Shown one piece after another: positions 32,307 through 41,822 of a DNA stretch of 64,000 nucleotides. The DNA comes from Alphaproteobacteria bacterium (GTDB taxonomy: Bacteria > Pseudomonadota > Alphaproteobacteria > UBA2966 > CAIVPW01): NCBI GenBank assembly GCA_947481575.1, contig CANKGV010000005.1, positions 59,462 through 123,461 on the forward strand. The letters are read 5' to 3'. The notes under the pieces are model-generated. The model was not told where the DNA came from and did not search any database. It was given only the letters and a program-made list of their open reading frames with translations. Positions within the stretch are counted from its first letter, which is position 1. The number at the start of each line of letters is the position of its first letter. The position numbers and the translations under genes are program-made.

Positions 32307-33280
32307 CAATCCCCTCGCAGCGCCCGGAACCGGGCGACGTTGCGGTTGTGCTCGTCCAGGGTCGCCGCGAACACGTGGCCCCCGGTGCCGTCCGCCACAA
32401 AGTACAACGCATTGGTCGCCGTGGGATGCAGCACCGCAAACAACGCCGCCCGCCCCGGATTGGCGATCGGCCCCGGCGGCAGTCCCTTTACCCGGTAGGT
32501 GTTGTAGGGGCTGTCGATCTCCAGGTCGTCGCGGGTCAGCGGCGCGTCGGCGCGCCCAAGCTGCTGCAGCGCAAACGCCACCGTCGGGTCCGATTGCAGG
32601 CGCATCCCCAGGCGCAAGCGGTTCAAAAATACGCCGGCCACCAGCGGCCGCTCGTCGGCCACCGCCGTCTCGCGCTCGACAATCGAGGCGAGCGTCACCG
32701 CCTGCGCCGGCGCAGTCAGCGTCACCGAAGCATCGCGCGCCGCCCACAGCTCGGCGGTCAGATCCGCCATCGCCTTCTGCATCCGCGCCACCAGTGCGGC
32801 GCGCGTGTCGCCCCATTCGTACTGATAGGTCTCGGGCAGCAGTGCCCCTTCCGCCATGCCGCGCGGCAAATCGCCCTGCAGCGCGTCGGCGGCCGTCACC
32901 AGCGCCAGTGCCTGGGCGCTGGTCAGTCCTTCCGGGATAGTCACCCGGTGCTTGAGGGTGCGCCCCTCCACCAGCATGCGCGCTACATCGACACCGGTGG
33001 CGTGGGCGGGAAACCGGTACTCGCCGGCGCGCAGCAGTCCGCCCTGCCCGCTCACTCGCACCCACAGCGCAAACACCGGGGCGCTGCGGATCACTGTGTG
33101 ATCGGCCAGCAGAGTGGCGATGGCATTGAGATTGGTGCCACGCGGCAGCACCACGGTGGTGTCGGCCGCGGCGGGCCCCGGCGCGTGGATCACGGAAACT
33201 GCAAAACCGAACGCCGCCAGCACAAGGATGAGAACGCCGCTGAGGGCGAGACTGGCTACCTTGGCGACAGTCCGGGGCAC
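32306..33280 (-). CDS. mltG: Endolytic murein transglycosylase MltG
   Basis: LPETYQYEWGDTRAALVARMQKAM...ASIVERETAVADERPLVAGVFLNRLRLGMRLQSDPTVAFAL...SPYNTYRVKGLPPGPIANPGRAAL. Confidence 0.95.
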   Translation of the reverse strand: MPRTVAKVASLALSGVLILVLAAFGFAVSVIHAPGPAAADTTVVLPRGTNLNAIATLLADHTVIRSAPVFALWVRVSGQGGLLRAGEYRFPAHATGVDVARMLVEGRTLKHRVTIPEGLTSAQALALVTAADALQGDLPRGMAEGALLPETYQYEWGDTRAALVARMQKAMADLTAELWAARDASVTLTAPAQAVTLASIVERETAVADERPLVAGVFLNRLRLGMRLQSDPTVAFALQQLGRADAPLTRDDLEIDSPYNTYRVKGLPPGPIANPGRAALFAVLHPTATNALYFVADGTGGHVFAATLDEHNRNVARFRALRGD

Positions 33281-33284
33281 CGCG

Positions 33285-34544
<1,260 letters not shown>

Positions 34545-34605
34545 GGGGTTCGGTCTCCCGGGTAGCCGGGACGGCGATGCGTGAACTGCAGCAGTCTAGC
34601 TACGG

Positions 34606-34851
34606 CTAGCTCTTCTTCTGTGCGTGCTGGTTCAGGTAGTCGATCGCGTCCTTCATGGTCAGGATCTTCTCCGCCGCATCGTCCGGGATTTCGCACCCGA
34701 ACTCTTCCTCAAACGCCATCACCAATTCCACGGTGTCCAAGCTGTCGGCACCCAGGTCGTCGATGAAGCTCGCGTTCTCCGTCACCTTGTCTTTTTCGAC
34801 ACCAAGGTGATCGACCACGATGTCCTTAACGCGCTCGGCAATTTGCGTCAT
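34606..34851 (-). CDS. acpP: Acyl carrier protein
   Basis: [63 protein letters not shown]. Confidence 0.97.
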   Translation of the reverse strand: MTQIAERVKDIVVDHLGVEKDKVTENASFIDDLGADSLDTVELVMAFEEEFGCEIPDDAAEKILTMKDAIDYLNQHAQKKS

Positions 34852-34980
34852 TGCGTTCCGTTCCACTGTTGACGTTTTCAAGCCGAAGTCACGTCGAGAC
34901 CGGGCTCGTTCGGCGGTAGTGGGTGCGTACCATACTTGCTTGTGGAACGTCCACAAGCCCTTGGGGCTCACCCAGGCCCT

Positions 34981-35034
34981 GATGGCCGGACGTCGCGCGA
35001 ATAGCGCGCCACGTCAAAGGTCCGGCCATCCACG
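34981..35034. repeat. REP-like palindromic element with enlarged central segment
   Basis: GATGGCCGGA ... TCCGGCCATCCACG; right half matches the element at 35141-35172. Confidence 0.65.
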
Positions 35035-35051
35035 CCTCGCCGCCGCCAAGT

Positions 35052-35083
35052 CGTGGATACGCGGGCCAAGCCCGCGCATGACG
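35052..35083 (+). repeat. REP-like 32-nt palindromic element
   Basis: CGTGGATACGCGGGCCAAGCCCGCGCATGACG. Confidence 0.75.
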
Positions 35084-35140
35084 CCCAGCACGAGGGGCCA
35101 ATGCGTAGCACCCCGTCACCGCCGGACTCATTGAGATACC

Positions 35141-35172
35141 CGTCATGGCCGGACTTGTTCCGGCCATCCACG
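35141..35172 (-). repeat. REP-like 32-nt palindromic element, inverted relative to 35052-35083
   Basis: CGTCATGGCCGGACTTGTTCCGGCCATCCACG. Confidence 0.78.
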
Positions 35173-35210
35173 CCTTACTGCCCGCAGTACCACGCAACCG
35201 GGTTCAACCC

Positions 35211-35948
35211 CTACGGCATCACCATGCCGCCGTTCACATGGATCGTCTGCCCGGTGACATAGGCCGCCTCGGTGCTGGCCAAATACGCCACCGCCGCCGC
35301 CACGTCGTTCGGCGTCCCCAGCGTCTGCGCCGGAATGCGCTCCTTCAGCCGCGCCCGCTGTTCTTCCGTCAGCCCGTGGGTCATCGCCGTTTCGATGAAC
35401 CCCGGCGCCACGCAGTTGGCGGTGATGCCGCGGGTCGCCATCTCCAGCGCGATCGCCTTGGTCATGCCCTCGGTGCCGGCCTTTGCTGCGGCGTAGTTCG
35501 CCTGTCCCGCGTTGCCCATCTGCCCCACTACCGAGGTAATCGAAATGATCCGCCCCCAGCGCCGCTTGGCCATGCCGCGCAGCGCCGCCCGGATAACGCG
35601 GAAGCCCGCGGTCAGGTTCACGTCCAGCACCGCCTGCCATTCTTCGTCCTTCATGCGCAGGGCAAGGTTGTCGCGGTTGATGCCGGCGTTGTTGACCAGA
35701 ATGTCCAAGGATCCCATCGCGGTCTCCGCCTGATTCGCCAGTTCCGCCGCCGCAGCCGGGTTGCTCAGGTCGCACGGCAGAATGTGCGTGCGCGATCCCA
35801 GTTCGCCCGCCAGCGCTTCGAGCGCCGCCACCTTGGTGCCCGAAAGTCCCACTTCAGCGCCCGCCGCGTGGAGCGCCCGCGCAATCGCACCGCCGATGCC
35901 GCCCGAAGCGCCCGTCACCAGTGCCCGCTTGCCGGTCAGGTCGAACAT
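35211..35948 (-). CDS. fabG: 3-oxoacyl-ACP reductase
   Basis: MFDLTGKRALVTGASGGIGGAIARAL...NNAGINRDNLALRMKDEEW...ITSVVGQMGNAGQANYAAAKAG...VAPGFIETAMT. Confidence 0.96.
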   Translation of the reverse strand: MFDLTGKRALVTGASGGIGGAIARALHAAGAEVGLSGTKVAALEALAGELGSRTHILPCDLSNPAAAAELANQAETAMGSLDILVNNAGINRDNLALRMKDEEWQAVLDVNLTAGFRVIRAALRGMAKRRWGRIISITSVVGQMGNAGQANYAAAKAGTEGMTKAIALEMATRGITANCVAPGFIETAMTHGLTEEQRARLKERIPAQTLGTPNDVAAAVAYLASTEAAYVTGQTIHVNGGMVMP

Positions 35949-36895
35949 CACCGCACCATCGTCAAAAATGCCGCCACATCTTCCGGCGTCTCGACCGAAT
36001 AGGTCGTAAGCCCCGGCTCGATCCGCTTCGCCAACCCCGCCAGTACCTTGCCCGCGCCAAGCTCTAGCAGCGTATCCACCCCCTGGGCGGCGATGTGCGT
36101 CACGCACTCGCGCCACCGCACCCGCCCGGTGATCTGGCGCACCAGCAGTTCGCGGATATCGTTCGGGTCGCTCGCCTGCCCCGCCGTCACGTTCGCCACC
36201 ACCGGCACCGCCGGGGTGCGCAGCGCAACTTCCGCCAGCACGCGTTTCATCTCGGCGGCCGCCGGCTGCATCAGCGGCGAATGAAACGCCGCCGCTACTT
36301 CCAGCCGCACAGCCCGCTTCGCGCCCGCGGCCTTCACGCCCACCTCGGCCGCTTCCACCGCTGTCGTGCTGCCGGACAGCACGACCTGCCCAGGCGCGTT
36401 GTCGTTAGCCACCACGCACACGCCGCCGGTCAGGTCGGCAGCGTCCGCCGCGGCTTTTTCCACCGCCGCCAGTTCCGCGCCCAACACTGCCGACATCACG
36501 CCCGCGTCGCCCGGCACCGCCTTCTGCATCGCCAGCCCGCGCGCCCGCAGCACCCGCGCCGCGTCGGCAATCGTGAACGCCCCCGCTGCCGCCAGCGCCG
36601 AGTACTCGCCCAGACTGTGTCCCGCCACTAAGGAGTACGAGCCAGGCGCCGCGCCGCCTTCGTCCGCCAGCACCCGCAGCACCGCCATGCCCACCGTCAT
36701 CAGCGCGGGCTGGGTGTTCTCCGTGCGGCGCAGGTCGATTTCCGCGCCGTCGAAAATCAGTTTGGACAGCTTTTGGTTCAGGGCGTCGTCGACTTCCTCG
36801 AACACCCGCCGCGCCGCCGGATACGCGGCCGCGAGCGCCTTGCCCATGCCGGGCTTCTGCGAGCCCTGTCCGGGGAATACCAGTGCCAGTTTCAT
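35948..36895 (-). CDS. fabD: Malonyl-CoA-ACP transacylase
   Basis: LVFPGQGSQKPGMGKAL...AGHSLGEYSALAAAGAF...AAFHSPLMQPAA. Confidence 0.96.
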   Translation of the reverse strand: MKLALVFPGQGSQKPGMGKALAAAYPAARRVFEEVDDALNQKLSKLIFDGAEIDLRRTENTQPALMTVGMAVLRVLADEGGAAPGSYSLVAGHSLGEYSALAAAGAFTIADAARVLRARGLAMQKAVPGDAGVMSAVLGAELAAVEKAAADAADLTGGVCVVANDNAPGQVVLSGSTTAVEAAEVGVKAAGAKRAVRLEVAAAFHSPLMQPAAAEMKRVLAEVALRTPAVPVVANVTAGQASDPNDIRELLVRQITGRVRWRECVTHIAAQGVDTLLELGAGKVLAGLAKRIEPGLTTYSVETPEDVAAFLTMVR

Positions 36896-36980
36896 TGTTG
36901 TTCCTTGCCCCGCAGTCAGGGCCGCAATCAACCGGCGGGGCGGCGGGCTGTCAACCGGACCGGCGCAATTCCGATACGTA

Positions 36981-37009
36981 TTGACACGTTACGGCTTGCA
37001 CACTAAGAT
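36981..37009 (+). promoter_or_regulatory. Candidate sigma70-type promoter upstream of rpsF
   Basis: TTGACA-N17-TAAGAT. Confidence 0.5.
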
Positions 37010-37102
37010 ACCGGGTTGCATGAACCGGCAAACGCTCAAAGCCACCGATCTCCTCGGCACCGTAATCAGCCCGTATTTGCGGTTCGCGGCCGCCGCGCCG
37101 TC

Positions 37103-37131
37103 CTGGCGTAAATCTCGCGTATTTACGCCAG
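37103..37131. repeat. Palindrome 1 upstream of rpsF
   Basis: CTGGCGTAAAT-CTCGCGT-ATTTACGCCAG, perfect 11-bp arms. Confidence 0.85.
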
Positions 37132-37160
37132 CCGCGGCCCGCGTCCGTCCCCGGATTTTC

Positions 37161-37181
37161 CGTAAATCCCGCGTATTTACG
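37161..37181. repeat. Palindrome 2 upstream of rpsF, same core as palindrome 1
   Basis: CGTAAAT-CCCGCGT-ATTTACG; differs from the palindrome 1 core at one base. Confidence 0.85.
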
Positions 37182-37219
37182 CAAAACCGCGATCACGCTG
37201 GCGCTGGCGGCGCCGATCC

Positions 37220-37247
37220 TTGCGCCCGGCGCGGCTTTCGCTATAGT
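37220..37247 (+). promoter_or_regulatory. Candidate proximal rpsF promoter
   Basis: TTGCGC-N16-TATAGT about 95 bp upstream of the rpsF start. Confidence 0.45.
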
Positions 37248-37341
37248 CCGCCGCTTCGAAACCTCCTTGCCGGAAGTCCGGCTATGGGCGGGTCTGGGCT
37301 CGGCTCAGATCTTCGTCCCGACACAGCCATAAGGAGCTGAA

Positions 37342-37800
37342 GTGGCACTCTACGAGAGCATTTTTATGGTCCGGCCAGACGTTTCCTCGGCGCAAGTCGA
37401 GGAACTGACCAAGACCTATACCGACCTGATCACCGCCCAAGGCGGCAAGGTCACCAAGGTCGAACAGTGGGGTTTGCGTAACCTCACGTACCGCATCAAG
37501 AAGAACCGCAAGGCCCACTACGTGTTCATGAACTTGGACACGCCATCTGCCGCCGTGAAGGAGATGGAACGTCTGATGGGCATTTCCGAAGACGTGCTGC
37601 GCACGTTGACGGTGCGCGTGGACGCGCTGGAAGAAGGTCCGTCCGCGATGCTGCAGAACAAGGGCCGCGACGAACGCGGTGGCCGCCGTGGCGATCGCCG
37701 CGGGGGTCGCGATGACGACCGCGGCTTCGGCCGTGATCGCGATGTCGAACTGCCGATGGGCGTCGGCGTCGTCGCCGATGACGAAGGAGACGTCGTATGA
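37342..37800 (+). CDS. rpsF: 30S ribosomal protein S6
   Basis: [29 protein letters not shown]...[30 protein letters not shown] start. Confidence 0.97.
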   Translation: MALYESIFMVRPDVSSAQVEELTKTYTDLITAQGGKVTKVEQWGLRNLTYRIKKNRKAHYVFMNLDTPSAAVKEMERLMGISEDVLRTLTVRVDALEEGPSAMLQNKGRDERGGRRGDRRGGRDDDRGFGRDRDVELPMGVGVVADDEGDVV

Positions 37801-38063
37801 AGAGCGGTCAAGCTGGCGTAGGTGATATGGGGGGAGCCGGCCGTAGGCCGTTCTTCCGCCGCCGCAAGACCTGCCCGTTCTCCGGAACCGGCGCGCCCAA
37901 GATCGACTACAAGGACGTGAAGCTGCTGCAACGCTTCATCTCCGAGCGCGGCAAGATCGTGCCGAGCCGCATCACTGCGGTTTCCGCCCGCCGTCAGCGT
38001 GAGTTGGCCGTCGCAATCAAGCGTGCGCGCTTCCTCGCCCTGCTGCCGTACACCGCAGACTGA
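37797..38063 (+). CDS. rpsR: 30S ribosomal protein S18
   Basis: [70 protein letters not shown]. Confidence 0.97.
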   Translation: MKSGQAGVGDMGGAGRRPFFRRRKTCPFSGTGAPKIDYKDVKLLQRFISERGKIVPSRITAVSARRQRELAVAIKRARFLALLPYTAD

Positions 38064-38073
38064 GGAGAAAACC

Positions 38074-38730
38074 ATGGAAGTCATTCTCCTCCAGCGCGTT
38101 GAAAAGCTGGGCCAATTGGGCGACGTCGTCAAAGTGAAGGACGGCTACGCCCGCAACTTCCTGCTGCCGCAGCGCAAGGCTTTGCGCTCGACGCCGGAGA
38201 ACAAGGCCAAGTTCGCGGTCGAACGCGCGGACATGGAAAAGGTCAATGCGCACCGCCGTGGCGATGCGCAGTCCGAAGCCGCCGCGTTGGAAGGCAAGGT
38301 CTGCGTGCTGCTGCGTCAGGCGTCCGAGAACGGGCATCTGTACGGCTCGGTCACGGCGCGCGACATCGCCGAAACGGTGTCGTCGCTCGGCATCAAGATC
38401 GACCGCACCCAGGTGCGGCTGGATAAGGCCATCAAGGCGCTCGGCGTTCACCCGCTGCGCGTCTATCTGCACCCGGAAGTTCCGGCCAACGTGCGCGTGA
38501 TCATCGCCCGCTCGGAAGCCGAAGCCGAGACGCAGAAGCAGGCGCTCGCCGGCGGCGGTGCCGCTGCGGTCGCGGGCTCCGGTTCGGAAGAAGCCGTCGC
38601 GGCCGAAGCCTTCTTCGAAGAAGGCGCTGGTCCGGCGGAGGACGGCGAAGAAGCTGTTGCCGAGGAAGCATCTGCCGAAAAGCCCAAGAAGCGGGCCAAA
38701 AAGGCGAAGTCCGAGGCCGACGCAGAGTAA
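38074..38730 (+). CDS. rplI: 50S ribosomal protein L9, with long charged C-terminal tail
   Basis: MEVILLQRVEKLGQLGDVVKVKDGYARNFLLPQRKAL. Confidence 0.97.
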   Translation: MEVILLQRVEKLGQLGDVVKVKDGYARNFLLPQRKALRSTPENKAKFAVERADMEKVNAHRRGDAQSEAAALEGKVCVLLRQASENGHLYGSVTARDIAETVSSLGIKIDRTQVRLDKAIKALGVHPLRVYLHPEVPANVRVIIARSEAEAETQKQALAGGGAAAVAGSGSEEAVAAEAFFEEGAGPAEDGEEAVAEEASAEKPKKRAKKAKSEADAE

Positions 38731-38736
38731 TCTACC

Positions 38737-38772
38737 CCGGCCGCGCCGGTTGACCCCGGCGCGGTCGGTTTT
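38737..38772 (+). terminator. Intrinsic terminator after rplI
   Basis: CCGGCCGCGCCGG-TTGACC-CCGGCGCGGTCGG-TTTT. Confidence 0.8.
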
Positions 38773-38816
38773 AGTTGTTGGCGTTGGTAGTGATTTCCGT
38801 TCGCGGAGGCTCCAGC

Positions 38817-39646
38817 GTGTTTCCACTCGATCCTGTGTTGCGCAAGATCGTCGTGAAGGGCGCCCTGCCGATGGTGGACGCCAAGGGGGTCGCGCACTCC
38901 TACCGCGGCCGTCGACCCGGTCCCGTGCGCCACCACTACGACCTGTCCGGCGACCTCCACCGCCTGTTCCTCGATTCCGACTCGATATCGCCCGCATGAG
39001 TTCCGCCAACGTCACCGGCGTCACGTTGTCGGAAGAACAGCTCAAGGTGGCCAGCCAGCGCGCTGCCGACGCAGGCTTAGAGAGCCGGGTGAACTTCCAG
39101 TTGGCCGATTACCGCGCCGTCGAAGGCCAGTTCGACCGCATCGTGTCGGTCGGCATGTTTGAACACGTCGGCGTCAACCACTACGACGAGTTCTTCACGG
39201 TATGCCGCCGCCTGCTCGCCCCCGGCGGCGTGGCGCTGCTCCACACGATCGGCCGCAGCGATGGCCCCGGCGCCACCAGCGCATGGATCCGCCGCTACAT
39301 CTTCCCGGGCGGGTACTCCCCCGCCCTGTCCGAAGTCGTGCCGGCCATCGAGCGCAGCGGTATGTCGGTCACCGATATCGAGGTGCTGCGCTACCACTAC
39401 GCCGAAACGCTGCGCGCCTGGCGCCGCCGCTTTCTGGCCAACCGCAGCAAGGCGGTCGCCCTCTACGACGAACGCTTCGCTCGTATGTGGCAATTTTATT
39501 TGGCTGCATCGGAGTGCCTGTTCCGGTATTCGAACCATGTGGTGTTCCAAATTCAATTCTCGCGGCGCAAGGACTCGGTCCCCGGTACGCGCGACTACAT
39601 CGCCGATTGGGAACGCAACCGCGGCAACCACTCGGTCGCGGCCTAG
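38817..39646 (+). pseudogene. Degraded cyclopropane-fatty-acyl-phospholipid synthase (frameshifted, internally deleted)
   Basis: One frame gives VFPLDPVLRKIVVKGALPMVDAKGVAHSYRGRRPGPVRHHYDLSGDLHRLFLDSD then stop; another gives ANVTGVTLSEEQLKVA...FDRIVSVGMFEHVGVNHYDEFF...LLHTIGRSDG...YIFPGGYSPALSE. The DIGCGWG motif and YSCAY segment are absent. Confidence 0.8.
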
Positions 39647-39649
39647 CGC

Positions 39650-40159
39650 ATGGCGCGCAAACCCCCTCCGCCCGGCGGCTCGCCGTGGGCGTTGTCCAAG
39701 CGGATCGAAACCTTCGTGGTGATCCAGGCCGATCCGGCTCTGGTGTGGAGCACGCTGACCGACTTCCGCGCTTTGCCGGAATGGAACACGTTCCTGCGCA
39801 TTCCCGTTGGCGAGGCGCGCGAAGGCTCGGTGCTCGAAGTCACCATCAGCATCCCCGGCTCGCGCAGCATGAAGTTCAAGCCGACCGTCCTGCGCGCGCT
39901 GCCAAACCGCGAGCTGCGCTGGCTCGGCCGCGTGCTGATGCCGGGCCTGTTCGACGGCGAGCACTGGTTCCGCATCACGCCCCAGGCCGGCGGCACCCGC
40001 TTCGAACAGTGCGAAACCTTCAACGGCATCCTGGTCCCCTTCGTGATGGGCGGGTTCCCCTACCGCGCGACCCAGCGGGCGTTTGAATCCTTCAACGCAT
40101 CGCTCAAAGCGCGCGTCGAAAAACTCGCTGCGGCCGAGCCCGCCGCGGGGGTGGCGTGA
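39650..40159 (+). CDS. SRPBCC (START/Bet v1-like) family protein
   Basis: KRIETFVVIQADPALVWSTLTDFRALPEWNTFLRI...GGTRFEQCETFNGILVPFV...AFESFNASLKARVE. Confidence 0.85.
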   Translation: MARKPPPPGGSPWALSKRIETFVVIQADPALVWSTLTDFRALPEWNTFLRIPVGEAREGSVLEVTISIPGSRSMKFKPTVLRALPNRELRWLGRVLMPGLFDGEHWFRITPQAGGTRFEQCETFNGILVPFVMGGFPYRATQRAFESFNASLKARVEKLAAAEPAAGVA

Positions 40160-40262
40160 GACGCGTCCGAGTTATCCCCGTTGTTGTTCGCCTGTGGATG
40201 GTTGTTGTCCCCCGCTCAATTTGGCGCTCCGTGAATCCGCCGCGTAGTTCTGTGGTACCTCA

Positions 40263-41795
40263 ATGACCGTGGAGGCCCGGGGGAACAATCTGATCGCGTT
40301 CGGTGATCGCGCACCGGCTACTGCAGCCGGCTACCGCGAGCAGCCGCACAACCTTGAGGCCGAGCAGGCACTCCTAGGCGCAATCCTGGTGAACAACGAG
40401 GCGGCCCACCAGGTCGCCGGCTTCCTCGCCCCACAGCACTTCTTCCAGCCGGTTCACGGCCGCATCTTCGAGCACGCGATGAAGATGATCGAGCGCAGCC
40501 AGTATGCGAACCCGGTCACGCTGAAGTCGTTCTTCGCGCGCGACGACGCCCTCGCGGAAGTCGGCGGCGCATCGTACCTCGACCGTCTCGCCGCCTCCGT
40601 CGTCAGCGTCGTTAACGCCGAGGCCTATGGCCGCGCCATCCACGATTGCTTCCTGCGCCGCGAGTTGATCACGGTCGGCGAAACCATCGTCGCTACCGCC
40701 TACGACTCCACCCTCGATGAGCCGGCCACGCACCAGATCGAGAACGCGGAACAATCGCTGTTCCACCTTGCCGAAGACGGCCGCCCCGAAGGGGGGCTGC
40801 AGGTATTCCGCGAATCCCTGCTCGCTGCGATCACCAGCATCGAAGCGGCCTACAAGGCCGATGGCCGCTTGGTCGGCGTGTCGACGGGGTTGCACGACCT
40901 CGACAAGAAGCTCGGCGGCCTGCACCGCTCCGACCTGATCGTGATCGCCGGACGCCCGTCGATGGGCAAGACCGCGCTCGCCACCAACATCGCCTTCTCC
41001 GCCGCCAAGTCGTTTAAGGCTGCGTCCGGTCAGCCTGGTTCGGAATACCCGGAAGGCGCCGTGGTCGCGTTCTTCTCGCTCGAAATGTCGGCCGAGCAGA
41101 TCGCGTCCCGCATCTTGTCCGACGTCGCGCGCATCCCGTCGCAAAAGCTGCTCACCGCCAGCCTCGGCACCGACGACTTCCTGCGCTTCACCCAAGCCAG
41201 CATCGAAATCGAAACCGCGCCCCTGTGGATCGACGACACGCCGGCGCTCAGCGTGCCCGCCATCTGGACCCGCGCGCGCCGCCTAAAGCGTCAGCAGGGC
41301 TTGGGGCTGATTGTCGTCGACTATCTCCAACTCATGCGCCCCGCCGGCGGCCGCGGCAGCGGCTCCGAGAACCGCGTGCAGGAGATCAGCGAGATCACGC
41401 GCTCGTTGAAAGCGATGGCGAAGGACTTGGAAGTCCCGGTGATCGCGCTGTCCCAGCTCAGCCGCGCGCCCGAGATGCGCGAAGACAAACGCCCCATGCT
41501 GTCGGACTTGCGTGAGTCAGGCTCGATCGAGCAGGACGCCGACGTGGTGTTGCTGTTGTACCGCGAGGAATACTATCTGGAGCGCCGCCAACCGCCGCAG
41601 CATGGCGGCGAGCAGACCGAGGAACACCGCAAGTGGCAAGAGGAGATGGAGAAGGTCCACAGCATCGCGGAAGTAATCATCGGCAAGCAGCGCCATGGTC
41701 CCACCGGTACGGTGTCGCTCCACTTCGACGCCGAGTTCACCCACTTCGGCAACCTGGAGCGCGAGCGCTTCTCGTCGGCGCCGCCGCCGTTCTGA
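40263..41795 (+). CDS. dnaB: Replicative DNA helicase
   Basis: PHNLEAEQALLGAILVNNEA...DLIVIAGRPSMGKTALATNIAF...FFSLEMSAEQIASRI...IVVDYLQLMRP...LSQLSRAPE...LRESGSIEQDADVVLLLYR. Confidence 0.97.
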   Translation: MTVEARGNNLIAFGDRAPATAAGYREQPHNLEAEQALLGAILVNNEAAHQVAGFLAPQHFFQPVHGRIFEHAMKMIERSQYANPVTLKSFFARDDALAEVGGASYLDRLAASVVSVVNAEAYGRAIHDCFLRRELITVGETIVATAYDSTLDEPATHQIENAEQSLFHLAEDGRPEGGLQVFRESLLAAITSIEAAYKADGRLVGVSTGLHDLDKKLGGLHRSDLIVIAGRPSMGKTALATNIAFSAAKSFKAASGQPGSEYPEGAVVAFFSLEMSAEQIASRILSDVARIPSQKLLTASLGTDDFLRFTQASIEIETAPLWIDDTPALSVPAIWTRARRLKRQQGLGLIVVDYLQLMRPAGGRGSGSENRVQEISEITRSLKAMAKDLEVPVIALSQLSRAPEMREDKRPMLSDLRESGSIEQDADVVLLLYREEYYLERRQPPQHGGEQTEEHRKWQEEMEKVHSIAEVIIGKQRHGPTGTVSLHFDAEFTHFGNLERERFSSAPPPF

Positions 41796-41822
41796 GTCTT
41801 GGCGCCTAGCGCCGTTGCGGCC

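Noticed and set aside
31261-32940. 559-aa plus-strand ORF
   Set aside because: Antisense to gmk, yicC and mltG; low-complexity Ser/Arg/Pro content.
36951-37196. 81-aa minus ORF with repeated RKYAxFT peptides
   Set aside because: The peptide repeat is just the translation of the two DNA palindromes; no independent coding support.
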